Translations under genes and position numbers: made by a program
NCBI RefSeq assembly: GCF_024124665.1
Contig: NZ_JAMXSB010000003.1
Coordinates: 186,001-250,000, forward strand
DNA length: 64,000 nt
From: Pleionea sp. CnH1-48
Lineage (GTDB): Bacteria; Pseudomonadota; Gammaproteobacteria; Enterobacterales; Kangiellaceae
Direction: 5' to 3'
Shown: positions 24,061-34,351 of the stretch, one piece after another
Layout: each line of letters opens with the position of its first letter
Numbering within the stretch: position 1 is the first letter of the stretch
Notes under the pieces: generated by a model
What the model saw: only the letters and a program-made list of their open reading frames with translations
Databases searched by the model: none
What the model was told of the DNA's origin: nothing

Positions 24061-25773
24061 ATGACTAATCCCCTAAACAAGAAAACCAAGCTAAAAACTC
24101 AGTTAACAGGCTTGGCTTTAGGTTTGATGAGTTCTGCAAGTGTTATGGCTTTTACACAAATCGGTGGTAGCGGCGCTATCCCAATGGGCCACGAGTGGTT
24201 AACACGTACTTCTGCATTGGAACTTTTAAATTCAGACCACCTGATCGCGGTCGACCCTAACGACCCTCGCGGCAGCTGGAGCAACGGATTAGCCAAAAAC
24301 ATCGACTTAACCAATGCGCAAAACGAAGTCGCTCGTCTTAAAAGCTTCTTAAACAGCAATTCTTTATATGAGCCTCGTTACGACTTTGTATTCTCAGCCA
24401 TCATCGGTGAGCGCTGGGTAGACACAGCGGGCTTCAACGTTACTAAATCAACGGTAGGCAAAATCGACTGTTTTAACGCTGTTGCTCAAGAGCCAGCTGA
24501 CTTACAGCAGGATCACTACATGCGTCGTTACGACGACAAAGGCGCTCAAGGTGGTGTTGACGCAGCTCGTCGCTCGCAGGTTCGCTTTATTAATCACTTC
24601 GTAAACGCAGCAATGGCCAAGCAGAAGCAAATCAAAGCTTGGGACGGTGGCGGATACTCAACGTCAGAAAGTGTTGACCAGAACTACTTCTTATTTGGTC
24701 GTGCAGTTCACTTATTCCAGGATTCTTTCAGCCCAGAGCACACAGTACGTCTTCCTGACGACAACTATGAGAAAGTACGCCAGGTAAAAGCTTACTTATG
24801 TTCTGAAGGTGCCGAGCAGCACACTCACGACACAACAGCAGCATTAAACTTCACTAGCGGTGACGTTATCTGGAACACAGGTACTCGTTTAAATGCAGGT
24901 TGGGGTTCTTATAAAGTGAGTTCTATGAAACCTGTTGCTTTGGTTGCGATGGAAGCAAGTAAAGACTTATGGGCAGGCTTCATCCGTACAATGGCAACAC
25001 CTTATGCACAGCGTGAAGCAGTCGCTCGAGCCGAAGCTCAAACATTAGTAGATAACTGGTTATCTTTTGACGAAGCAGAAATGCTGTCTTGGTACCACGA
25101 CGAATCTCACCGTGACCACACCTATGTATTAAATGCAGGTGAAAGTGGTAAAGGTATGACTCAGCGCGACTGTATGCTAGGTCTGGGTGTTGAATCAGGT
25201 AATCAGGCTGACCGTGTTGCTGAATTAGAAGACCAGCGTCGCCAGTGCTTATACAACGTACAAGCAAAAGAAGGTTACAGCGACTTAAACGACCCACACA
25301 TGGATATTCCTTTCAACTGGGAATGGAAATCAGCAGTAACTTGGCAAACGCCTAGCTCAAGCTGGCAGATTCCTCAGCTAGTAGCTGACTCAGGTAAGAC
25401 AGTGGTTATCAAGAACTCTATCGACTCTCAGCCTCTTGTTGTAGACGGTGGATTGAACAGCGGCGAGACTTTGTACTCTCAATCTGGTAACGCTATCGAG
25501 TTCATCATGGTTGAAGACGGTAACAAAACTTACTTCCGCACCAAAGACAACGCAGACTTATTCATGAGCTATACCTACGCTGGTCGTGGTCAGCTACATA
25601 ACTCAGCTAACCAGAACTCATACGAAGTAAAAGCAAAAGGTGCTCTTTGGACTATCAAGAACATCTACTGGAACGACTACTTCTGGTTCTACCAGCCTAA
25701 CCGCAGCCCTTACGTAACAGGTACAGGTAACGCGAATAAGGCTCACTCACAATGGATTATCGAAGCTAAATAA
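24061..25773 (+). CDS. Secreted zinc-phospholipase-C-like protein with C-terminal beta-trefoil-like domain
   Basis: 570 residues with a signal peptide (LTGLALGLMSSASVMA) and mature N-terminus FTQIGG. The core has features of the zinc phospholipase C/P1-nuclease helical fold: GHEWLT near residue 44, RFINHFVNAAM, and HLFQDSFSPEHT. The C-terminal 130 residues or so (from VADSGKTVVIKNS) look like a carbohydrate- or lipid-binding beta-trefoil-like module. Likely cleaves phospholipid head groups outside the cell. GGAG seven bases before ATG 24061 sets the start. Codons are biased (CGT, GCA, TTA, GAC) compared with neighbours, and the promoter is strong, so expression is probably high. Own terminator. 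Confidence 0.7.
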   Translation: MTNPLNKKTKLKTQLTGLALGLMSSASVMAFTQIGGSGAIPMGHEWLTRTSALELLNSDHLIAVDPNDPRGSWSNGLAKNIDLTNAQNEVARLKSFLNSNSLYEPRYDFVFSAIIGERWVDTAGFNVTKSTVGKIDCFNAVAQEPADLQQDHYMRRYDDKGAQGGVDAARRSQVRFINHFVNAAMAKQKQIKAWDGGGYSTSESVDQNYFLFGRAVHLFQDSFSPEHTVRLPDDNYEKVRQVKAYLCSEGAEQHTHDTTAALNFTSGDVIWNTGTRLNAGWGSYKVSSMKPVALVAMEASKDLWAGFIRTMATPYAQREAVARAEAQTLVDNWLSFDEAEMLSWYHDESHRDHTYVLNAGESGKGMTQRDCMLGLGVESGNQADRVAELEDQRRQCLYNVQAKEGYSDLNDPHMDIPFNWEWKSAVTWQTPSSSWQIPQLVADSGKTVVIKNSIDSQPLVVDGGLNSGETLYSQSGNAIEFIMVEDGNKTYFRTKDNADLFMSYTYAGRGQLHNSANQNSYEVKAKGALWTIKNIYWNDYFWFYQPNRSPYVTGTGNANKAHSQWIIEAK

Positions 25774-25800
25774 TTGATAGTTAATTAAACTGAACTATAG

Positions 25801-25840
25801 CGAGAGCATAATGAAAAAGGATTTTGCTCTCGTTTTTTTT
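25801..25840 (+). terminator. Rho-independent terminator after the phospholipase-like gene
   Basis: CGAGAGCA (25801-25808) and TGCTCTCG (25825-25832) pair perfectly, followed by eight T. Confidence 0.9.
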
Positions 25841-25936
25841 ATTCTCACTCCCCTATCTTAAAATAATTATCCAACCCCATTTTTTCTGTATTGTCGTTAA
25901 TTAAACTGACCACTTTATATTAACGGGAGTTACACA

Positions 25937-26506
25937 ATGACTTTACGGAAATCGATTATTACCATCACAGTTTTATTTATCTGCTTTCCTTTATTTGCTC
26001 TAAGTTCCGGTCAGAGCAATCCAAGCATGTTAAGTGGATTAACACTGGTTAATGCAGTAGCCAAAAACACGGGAGAAACCTATATCGTTCCAGCCGACTT
26101 TAAAGTTCGTGTTCATACTTTTGAGTTAAACATCGAAAAAATGGACAAGAAGTCCTTGGCTGCGTTGTTGGGGCAACATAACTATTCCATTATCAACAAG
26201 AACCAAACTAACTATATTGTTTCTCTAAAACAACGAAAAAGAAACGCACCCAACCTGGACGATCTTGATCCTCAAACCCTGTCTCCCTATGACGTGATAT
26301 CAAAAACCATAACACTTGAGCATGTTTATGCATCGACAATGATTCCGGCAATACGCCCACTTTTATCCACACATGCACACGTCAGTGGTATTGGAAAAAA
26401 GCTCATCCTTGTAGGCTTTAATACCAATATTCAAAAAGCTTCCAAATTAATTGATGATCTTGATGTAAAAGAAAAGGCAAAAGCTCGCAGCAAAAAGAAA
26501 GGCTAA
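25937..26506 (+). CDS. Orphan secretin N-domain-like exported protein
   Basis: 189 residues with a signal peptide (SIITITVLFICFPLFA). Two small alpha/beta domains are suggested: residues about 32-95 (LTLVNAVAKNTGETYIVP, then KVRVHTFELNIEKMDKKSLA) resemble the N0 domain, and about 115-178 (KTITLEHVYASTMIPAIRP, HVSGIGKKLILVGFNTNI) resemble an N1/NolW domain of GspD-type secretins. The outer-membrane secretin barrel is absent and the protein ends in a basic tail (KARSKKKG). Its function is unknown; it may cap or dock to a type II secretion or pilus system encoded elsewhere. GGGAG precedes the ATG. A strong terminator separates it from the convergent OMP gene. Confidence 0.65.
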   Translation: MTLRKSIITITVLFICFPLFALSSGQSNPSMLSGLTLVNAVAKNTGETYIVPADFKVRVHTFELNIEKMDKKSLAALLGQHNYSIINKNQTNYIVSLKQRKRNAPNLDDLDPQTLSPYDVISKTITLEHVYASTMIPAIRPLLSTHAHVSGIGKKLILVGFNTNIQKASKLIDDLDVKEKAKARSKKKG

Positions 26507-26531
26507 CTATTTATTGAATGATTGAAGACAC

Positions 26532-26560
26532 AAAAAAGCCAGCGACATGCTGGCTTTTTT
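26532..26560. terminator. Bidirectional rho-independent terminator
   Basis: GCCAGC (26538-26543) and GCTGGC (26549-26554) with loop GACAT, flanked by six A on the left and six T on the right; serves both convergent genes. Confidence 0.93.
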
Positions 26561-26565
26561 ATCAA

Positions 26566-27126
26566 CTAGAATGAGTAACGAAAACCGAGTATGAAACTCG
26601 TCTCATCGATCCAGTCGCGCACTTCCGCTTTAAACGAAAGTTGCTTTTCTAAATAGTATTGACCAGAAATGGCAAAACCCGCTTTGCTTTCAATTTCTTC
26701 AAAATCAGTATGGTTTGCTTCAATACCAAACTCAACTCTCTCTACGGGCATCGCACGATAACCAACAGTTACCATGTTCGCCTTCGCAGTGCTGTCTTTT
26801 ACATTCACTCGAGCGAATGAACCAAATACAGACGACTTTTCGTCAAGGTCATGCTTGTAGCCTAGTGCAAAAAGTCGAAAGCCCAAAGTATATCCTTCAT
26901 CAATGTCGCTTTCTAATTTGTGATTTTCTGCAGAAACAAAAATATTGAAGTCAAACTCATAACCAAACTTCAGATGTTGACCTTTTAGCTCGTTAGCATC
27001 ATCCCACTGGGTATAGCCAAAATCAAAGTAGCTATAACTGGGAGCTTCTAAATATTGCGCCGGAATTTCGGCATGGGCCGATAAACTCAAGGCAGCTAAT
27101 GACGCCGCGGCTAGTAATTTTTTCAT
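26566..27126 (-). CDS. Small outer-membrane beta-barrel protein
   Basis: 186-residue exported protein: signal peptide MKKLLAAASLAALSLSAHA, then alternating hydrophobic/polar strands (SYFDFGYTQW, HLKFGYEFDF, YTLGFRLFALGYKHDL, MVTVGYRAM, FAISGQYYLEK) ending in FILGFRYSF with a C-terminal Phe, as expected for an eight-stranded outer-membrane barrel. No specific function can be read. I start at ATG 27126, which has AAGGGGA upstream; a frame starting 15 codons earlier lacks this support. Confidence 0.75.
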   Translation of the reverse strand: MKKLLAAASLAALSLSAHAEIPAQYLEAPSYSYFDFGYTQWDDANELKGQHLKFGYEFDFNIFVSAENHKLESDIDEGYTLGFRLFALGYKHDLDEKSSVFGSFARVNVKDSTAKANMVTVGYRAMPVERVEFGIEANHTDFEEIESKAGFAISGQYYLEKQLSFKAEVRDWIDETSFILGFRYSF

Positions 27127-27454
27127 GATAATCCCCTTCCAACTATGTAATAAGTTGTATTCCGATAACAAAATTAAGGCGCTATCTTACTGAAATCAGC
27201 ACAAAAGAACACCTAAAAACCGCGATTGACGGCGAAAATTGTTAGATTGTTATCAATTTTTACGGTTTTAACACGTCAATCATAACGACTGACCCGCTAT
27301 GTTCTTTCAATATTAGCAAGAATCTGTGCTTTTGTATAAAAAACAGGCATATATAATCTATTTCTCACCTAAAGTATTAATAATAGATAACCCCGCCACA
27401 CAGGTCCGATATCAACACTGTAAGCTTTCACTTTCGCTCATGTGCAAAGTTTTC

Positions 27455-27460
27455 TATAAT
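27455..27460 (+). promoter_or_regulatory. -10 element of the thi operon promoter
   Basis: A perfect TATAAT 13 bases before the first riboswitch helix, so the transcript would begin just ahead of P1. The -35 position (TTTCGC, 17-base spacer) is a weak match. Confidence 0.55.
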
Positions 27461-27472
27461 TACGACCAAATT

Positions 27473-27566
27473 GCTCTCGGGGTGCCTGTGTTACCGGCTG
27501 AGATGTTTCTAATAACGAAACAAACCCGCAGAACCTGATCCGATTAGCATCGGCGTAGGGATGAGC
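27473..27566 (+). promoter_or_regulatory. TPP riboswitch (THI box)
   Basis: The conserved TPP aptamer sequences occur in order: GGGGTGCC, GGCTGAGA, AACCCGCAGAACCTGATC and TAGCATCGGCGTAGGGA, closed by P1 arms GCTC (27473-27476) and GAGC (27563-27566). Thiamine pyrophosphate binding would repress the downstream thiC-to-thiF operon. The aptamer ends 66 bases before thiC. No run of T terminator is seen; UUCGCC (27592-27597) can pair with GGCGAG (27619-27624) at the thiC ribosome site, so control is probably at translation initiation. Confidence 0.96.
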
Positions 27567-27611
27567 GAAATAGTTCATTAGGAAACTTTTCTTCGCCCCT
27601 CCGCTATCTGA

Positions 27612-29465
<1,854 letters not shown>

Positions 29466-29470
29466 GCAAG

Positions 29471-30571
29471 ATGTTGAATATAGCAATCATTGGCGCAGGT
29501 ATTATGGGACGAGTGCTGGCATGGAAACTCTGCCAGCACCATAACGTGAGCCTGTACGATCAAGATCCTATTGCAACGGGGCAAGCGGCAGCTTATACGG
29601 CAGCGGGTATGCTCTCGCCTTTTAGTGAACTCGAGTCAGCAGAAAACCTCATCTTTGAACTCGGCATGCAGTCACTTCCTTTATGGAAGCAACTGATGCA
29701 AGAACTGAATGCCTCTCATCTTCTGAACGACTCAGGCAGCATTATCGTTGCCCACACAAATGATCGGCCCGATCACCAACGCTTTATTCAACAGCTCCAT
29801 CATAAGCTTCCTGACGGCAATAGTTTTCGCTCACTCAACTCAACTCAGTTACACACACTTGAGCCAGAGTTATGCCAGCGTTTTAATGATGCCACGTTTT
29901 TACCTCAAGAAGCCTCTGTGGATGCAGAAGCCACCATGCAGCAGCTGGCTAATCACTTGTTAGCTAATCCTAATGTTCAATGGTATGCAGAAATTGCGAT
30001 CCATGCGCTAGAAGCTCATACCGTTAGTCATAACAACAAACGCAAACATTACGACTGGGTGATTGACTGTCGAGGCTTGGGTGCGAAACAAGAGATGCCA
30101 GAGTTACGAGGCGTGCGTGGTGAGGTCATGTGGTTTCATGCACCGGATGTTTCGTTAACACATGTAGTACGACTGATGCATCCTCGCTATCGTTTATACA
30201 TAGTGCCGCGTGCAAATCACCATTATGTTATTGGTGCCACACAAATAGAAAGCGATGACATGGGCCCCATTACCGTTCGTTCTGCGCTGGAACTATTGTC
30301 AGCAACTTACAGTATCCATTCTGGATTTGCCGAAGCCCAGATCTTGCAAACGAAAACCAACTGTCGTCCAGCATTAAGAAATAACTTACCTCGTATTCAA
30401 GTCTCTCCAGGCTTAATGCGCATTAATGGTTTATTTCGCCACGGTTTTCTATTAGCCCCTATTTTGGCTCACGAAGCTATTGAAGCTTTGCAATCTGTTA
30501 ACTATCAATCTCCATTTGAGCAACTGATTGATTGGCAGCAACCCACGCTTAAAGAACATCATTTCTTATGA
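29471..30571 (+). CDS. thiO: Glycine oxidase ThiO
   Basis: FAD-dependent amine oxidase of the DAO family that oxidises glycine to the imine used by ThiG for thiazole synthesis under aerobic conditions. The N-terminus has the Rossmann motif IAIIGAGIMGRVLAWKL, and YTAAGMLSPFSELE, VRGEVMW and YVIGATQIESDD are typical ThiO segments. 366 residues. Its stop overlaps the thiS start by four bases (ATGA). The presence of ThiO and absence of thiH in the operon point to the oxygen-dependent route. Confidence 0.92.
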   Translation: MLNIAIIGAGIMGRVLAWKLCQHHNVSLYDQDPIATGQAAAYTAAGMLSPFSELESAENLIFELGMQSLPLWKQLMQELNASHLLNDSGSIIVAHTNDRPDHQRFIQQLHHKLPDGNSFRSLNSTQLHTLEPELCQRFNDATFLPQEASVDAEATMQQLANHLLANPNVQWYAEIAIHALEAHTVSHNNKRKHYDWVIDCRGLGAKQEMPELRGVRGEVMWFHAPDVSLTHVVRLMHPRYRLYIVPRANHHYVIGATQIESDDMGPITVRSALELLSATYSIHSGFAEAQILQTKTNCRPALRNNLPRIQVSPGLMRINGLFRHGFLLAPILAHEAIEALQSVNYQSPFEQLIDWQQPTLKEHHFL

Positions 30572-30786
30572 AGACACAACAATCCATTACCGTTTCACTC
30601 AACGGTCAAACTCAACAAGCCCTGGCAGGCGTTAGCCTGAAAGAAAATCTTAAGCAATGGCAGCCAGATAGCGCCCGTTATGCCATAGCAATCAATGAAG
30701 AATTTATTCCAGAAAGCCAGTACGACTCAATTGAACTTAGCAACGGCGATCGTATTGAACTATTAGTTCCTATGCAGGGAGGATAA
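30568..30786 (+). CDS. thiS: Thiamine sulfur-carrier protein ThiS
   Basis: 72-residue ubiquitin-like sulfur carrier that ends in the diagnostic Gly-Gly (VPMQGG), which is adenylated by ThiF and converted to thiocarboxylate as sulfur donor for ThiG. It overlaps thiO by four bases and is three bases before thiG. Length and fold pattern (SITVSLNGQTQQALAG start) fit, slightly longer than the roughly 66 residues common for ThiS. Confidence 0.95.
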   Translation: MKTQQSITVSLNGQTQQALAGVSLKENLKQWQPDSARYAIAINEEFIPESQYDSIELSNGDRIELLVPMQGG

Positions 30787-30789
30787 ATC

Positions 30790-31566
30790 ATGTGGACCCT
30801 GGCCGATAAAGAACTTAGCAGTCGTCTGCTTATCGGGACGGCACTTTATCCATCCCCACACATTATGCAAGAAGCCATTACCGCCTCAGCAGCCGAGGTG
30901 ATCACGGTTTCTTTGCGACGGCAAAATCCTCAATCCGGTGGCGGTAAAGATTTTTGGCAGTTCTTACAAGAATTGAACAAACACTTGTTGCCTAACACCG
31001 CTGGTTGTCACTCCGTTAAAGAAGCGGTGACCACTGCGCAAATGGCCCGAGAACTGTTTGGCACTCACTGGATAAAGCTCGAAGTGATTGGTGATGACTA
31101 TAACCTGCAACCGGATCCTTTTGCTTTGCTTGAAGCAACGCGAGAGTTAATCAGTCAAGGGTTTGAGGTCTTCCCTTACTGTACTGATGATCTGGTTCTC
31201 TGCGAAAAGCTGGTAGAAGCAGGCTGCCGTATCCTGATGCCATGGGGTGCTCCTATAGGAACAGGAAAAGGTCTCGTCAATCCTTATGCTCTACGCACAT
31301 TGCGCGAACGACTAAAGCAAATTACATTAATTGTAGATGCGGGTATTGGCACAGCCTCTCACGCCGTACAAGCATTAGAAATGGGATACGATGGTGTACT
31401 GCTCAATACTGCGGTTGCTCAAGCCAGTGATCCAGTAAAAATGGCAACGGCTTTTCGTTACGCGATGGAAGCAGGTCGCCATGCCTACGAAGGTGGCATT
31501 ATGCCAGAACGCGATCTGGCAGCCCCAAGTACTCCAACACTGGGCACTCCTTTCTGGAACCAGTAA
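30790..31566 (+). CDS. thiG: Thiazole synthase
   Basis: Builds the thiazole phosphate ring from deoxyxylulose phosphate, dehydroglycine and ThiS thiocarboxylate. 258 residues of TIM-barrel type. Characteristic segments are [62 protein letters not shown] and [20 protein letters not shown]. The Schiff-base lysine is expected in KLEVIGD. Same operon, three bases after thiS. Confidence 0.97.
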   Translation: MWTLADKELSSRLLIGTALYPSPHIMQEAITASAAEVITVSLRRQNPQSGGGKDFWQFLQELNKHLLPNTAGCHSVKEAVTTAQMARELFGTHWIKLEVIGDDYNLQPDPFALLEATRELISQGFEVFPYCTDDLVLCEKLVEAGCRILMPWGAPIGTGKGLVNPYALRTLRERLKQITLIVDAGIGTASHAVQALEMGYDGVLLNTAVAQASDPVKMATAFRYAMEAGRHAYEGGIMPERDLAAPSTPTLGTPFWNQ

Positions 31567-31601
31567 GAAGCTGACACAACAAATATTTGAATGGCGGTAT
31601 T

Positions 31602-33089
31602 ATGCAACATAACCAAAGACCTCTAGTGGTATCCATCGCGGGCAGCGACAGTTCGGGCCTGGCTGGTATTCAAATGGACATTAGAACCTGTAGCGCATTG
31701 AAAGTGCATTGCGCTACCGTGATGACAGCAAACACCGTACAAGATAATTACGGAGTCGGTTCTGTTAATCCAGTAGACGCTTCGGTGTTTCAGCAACAAC
31801 TGGAGAGCGTTCTTAGTTTGCAGCCCGATGCCATTAAAATTGGTTTAATAGGTTCCGCAGAACAAGTCGTCATCATGAAGCAATGTCTGTCGACCGTTAG
31901 CTGTCCTATCGTTTTTGATCCTGTGTTTGCCAGTAGCAGTGGGCATGTTTTTATTGATGACGACTTACAAGCGTTAATCGAACACGATCTATTGCCTTTA
32001 TGCACCTTAGTCATGCCCAATTTAGAGGAAGCGGCACGGCTAGCACACATGTCTGTCGACTCGATAGCCGATGTAGAATTAGCCGCCGACATACTGCTGC
32101 ACCATGAAGTTAAAAACCTGCTCATTAAAGGCGGTCATGGAGCCTCTCACTTAAGTCAGGACTATTTTGCCAGCCTGGAAAAATCCTTTTGGCTGACCAA
32201 TAAACGCATCGAAACCATTAATCACCGTGGCACAGGCTGTGCTCTGTCAGCGGCAACCGCTGCGGCCTTAGCCCTGCATTACCCACTCTACGACGCGGTT
32301 GTGATTGGTAAGATGGCCATTCAACAAGCTTTAAGTTATGGCTACAGTCTGGCAACCGACAAAGGCCCTGTCTCGCTACAACATTTTCCGAATAAACAAT
32401 TGCACCTTCCCTGCTTAACTCAAACAGCAGATTTCAACTTTCGCCAACCCGCTTTTCCGGAATGTGCAACGACGCCTTTAGGACTTTATCCCGTCGTCGA
32501 TTCTTATGAATGGTTGCAGCGTTTGTTGCCTTTGGGAATCACAACGGCGCAATTGCGCATCAAAGACAAACAAGGCGATGACTTAGAAAATGAAATTCAA
32601 CAATCAATTCAACTCGCCAAACAACATAACTGCCGCTTATTTATTAACGACTACTGGTCGTTAGCAATAAAATACGAAGCATATGGTGTTCATCTGGGAC
32701 AGGAAGATCTAGACGACGCCGATATCGATGCCATTCGCAAAGCGGGCTTACGTTTAGGTATCAGTACACATTGCCACTACGAAGTGGCCAGAGCTCATAG
32801 TTTTAAGCCTTCGTACATTGCCTGCGGGCCTGTTTATCACACTAACACCAAACAAATGCCCTGGGTTCCTCAAGCCATTGCCGGTTTAAACTATTGGCAA
32901 CAAACATTACACTATCCCTTAGTCGCCATTGGCGGCATCAACCAAGAACGCATTGATGCTGTCGCGGAGACTGGGGTAAGTGGCATTGCTATGATTACAG
33001 CAATAACGCTGGCCGAGGATCCCGAGCAAACGGCATCCCGCTTTATGCAACAAATTACTAATAGACAATCTTCTCAGGACAACGAATGA
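31602..33089 (+). CDS. thiDE: Bifunctional HMP(-P) kinase / thiamine-phosphate synthase (ThiD-ThiE fusion)
   Basis: Fusion of two thiamine enzymes, 495 residues. Residues about 5-260 are ThiD (SIAGSDSSGLAGIQMDIRTC, AVTMTAN-like VMTANTVQDNYG, FDPVFASSSG, GHGASHLSQDYF, NHRGTGCALSAATAA), phosphorylating HMP phosphate. Residues about 290-485 are ThiE (LGITTAQLRIKDK, LFINDYWSLAI, GVHLGQEDL, LRLGISTHCHYEVARA, CGPVYHTNTK, LVAIGGINQ), joining pyrimidine and thiazole. I start at ATG 31602 after GGCGG; a TTG five codons earlier is less likely. Stop overlaps the next gene by four bases. Confidence 0.93.
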   Translation: MQHNQRPLVVSIAGSDSSGLAGIQMDIRTCSALKVHCATVMTANTVQDNYGVGSVNPVDASVFQQQLESVLSLQPDAIKIGLIGSAEQVVIMKQCLSTVSCPIVFDPVFASSSGHVFIDDDLQALIEHDLLPLCTLVMPNLEEAARLAHMSVDSIADVELAADILLHHEVKNLLIKGGHGASHLSQDYFASLEKSFWLTNKRIETINHRGTGCALSAATAAALALHYPLYDAVVIGKMAIQQALSYGYSLATDKGPVSLQHFPNKQLHLPCLTQTADFNFRQPAFPECATTPLGLYPVVDSYEWLQRLLPLGITTAQLRIKDKQGDDLENEIQQSIQLAKQHNCRLFINDYWSLAIKYEAYGVHLGQEDLDDADIDAIRKAGLRLGISTHCHYEVARAHSFKPSYIACGPVYHTNTKQMPWVPQAIAGLNYWQQTLHYPLVAIGGINQERIDAVAETGVSGIAMITAITLAEDPEQTASRFMQQITNRQSSQDNE

Positions 33090-34198
33090 CGCAATTCAGC
33101 GCTGACGAATGGCTCCGCTACACTCGACACATACAGCTTCCACAAATTGGTCCCCAAGGACAAAAACGATTGAAGGACGCTCATGTTTTGATAGTCGGTG
33201 CTGGAGGCCTTGGCTGCCCAGTCGCCTTATATCTGGCCGCAGCAGGCGTTGGGCAACTCACGATTGTTGATGCGGATCGAGTAGATGTCACCAATCTGCA
33301 ACGTCAGGTGCTCTATACCACAGACTCCGTTGGTAAGCTAAAAGCCGAAGAAGCAAAAGCCCATTTGCTCGCGCTAAATCCCAGCATTCAGATCACCGCA
33401 ATAACCGAGCCTTTTGCTCTGACCAATGGCCCAGCGCTGGTCGCAGATGCCAATCTAGTTATGGATTGCACCGATAACTTTGCCACACGCTATCTGATCA
33501 ACGATCTCTGCATAGAACACAAAACACCCTGGATATTTGCCAGTATTCATCAATTCTCAGGTCAGTGCGCCTTATTTACTCCCGAGACGGCCTGTTTCCG
33601 CTGCTTATTCCCCGAAGCGCCACAAGACATACCCGACTGTAACGCCGCGGGCGTCTTGGGTGTATTGCCGGGCTTACTGGGAACTTTTCAGGCAAACGAA
33701 GCGTTAAAATATCTATCAGGCATGGCAACACCATTAAAAAACACTTTGTTGTTAGTAGAAGCGACCGACTTAACCTTTCGCAAGATCAAGCTGAATCGCA
33801 ATGAACACTGTGTTAGCTGCCATCAGCTAAAATCACCACAGGAGTTGCAAAACGACTATCAATTGCTGTGCAGCTCGAATGATTTAGCTGACTACGAAGT
33901 TTCGAGTCAACAATTTGACCAATGGAAAACCGATAAGCACTATCGAGTGATCGATGTGCGCTCCTTAGCAGAACGTCAAGCATTTCATATTGGTGGAGAA
34001 CATATTCCTCTTGATGATATCCAACAAGCTCTCCAACAGAAGCCACAAGCCGCCAACACCATTGTCTGTTACTGCCAATCCGGCAAGCGCAGCGCCAAAG
34101 CAGTAGCGGCGCTCAAAGAAGCAGGTATTGACGATTGTTATAGCCTTGCAGGTGGGATACAGCAATGGCTAAAAGAACATCAGATTCATACTGGCTAA
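33086..34198 (+). CDS. thiF: ThiF/MoeB-type adenylyltransferase fused to a rhodanese domain
   Basis: 370 residues. The N-terminal E1-like domain (about 1-250) has the ATP motif LIVGAGGLGCPVALYLAAAGVG, zinc cysteines in CFRCLF and CVSCH and the conserved Cys in PDCNAAGVLG; it adenylates the ThiS C-terminus. The C-terminal rhodanese domain (about 270-365) has the active loop CYCQSGKRSA. The layout equals MoeB-rhodanese/MOCS3-type proteins, so it might also serve MoaD. Last gene of the riboswitch operon, overlapping thiDE by ATGA. The rhodanese could supply sulfur to ThiS in place of ThiI or IscS. Confidence 0.9.
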   Translation: MTQFSADEWLRYTRHIQLPQIGPQGQKRLKDAHVLIVGAGGLGCPVALYLAAAGVGQLTIVDADRVDVTNLQRQVLYTTDSVGKLKAEEAKAHLLALNPSIQITAITEPFALTNGPALVADANLVMDCTDNFATRYLINDLCIEHKTPWIFASIHQFSGQCALFTPETACFRCLFPEAPQDIPDCNAAGVLGVLPGLLGTFQANEALKYLSGMATPLKNTLLLVEATDLTFRKIKLNRNEHCVSCHQLKSPQELQNDYQLLCSSNDLADYEVSSQQFDQWKTDKHYRVIDVRSLAERQAFHIGGEHIPLDDIQQALQQKPQAANTIVCYCQSGKRSAKAVAALKEAGIDDCYSLAGGIQQWLKEHQIHTG

Positions 34199-34208
34199 GA
34201 CAATGGAT

Positions 34209-34238
34209 ACTCAAGGATTCATTTTGGATCCTTGAAGT
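34209..34238 (+). terminator. Possible terminator hairpin after the thi operon
   Basis: CAAGGAT (34212-34218) and ATCCTTG (34228-34234) pair perfectly, and ACT/AGT extend the stem with a bulge. No U-tract follows directly, so termination is uncertain. Confidence 0.4.
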
Positions 34239-34351
34239 CTCAAAATCTCATAAATTTATTTTTACCACGGCAAATATCCACTCTATCTCATAAAACTCAA
34301 CTACATTTATATACAGGTCTATAACATCCAATAACAAAACTGAGTTGTTTT

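Noticed and set aside
25891-25921. TTGTCG with TATATT as promoter for the secretin-N-domain gene
   Set aside because: Spacer near 19 bases, and the predicted start would fall on the ribosome binding site.
27237-27258. Partly palindromic AATTGTTAGATTGTTATCAATT as Fur or FNR box upstream of the OMP gene
   Set aside because: Half sites match neither consensus closely enough.
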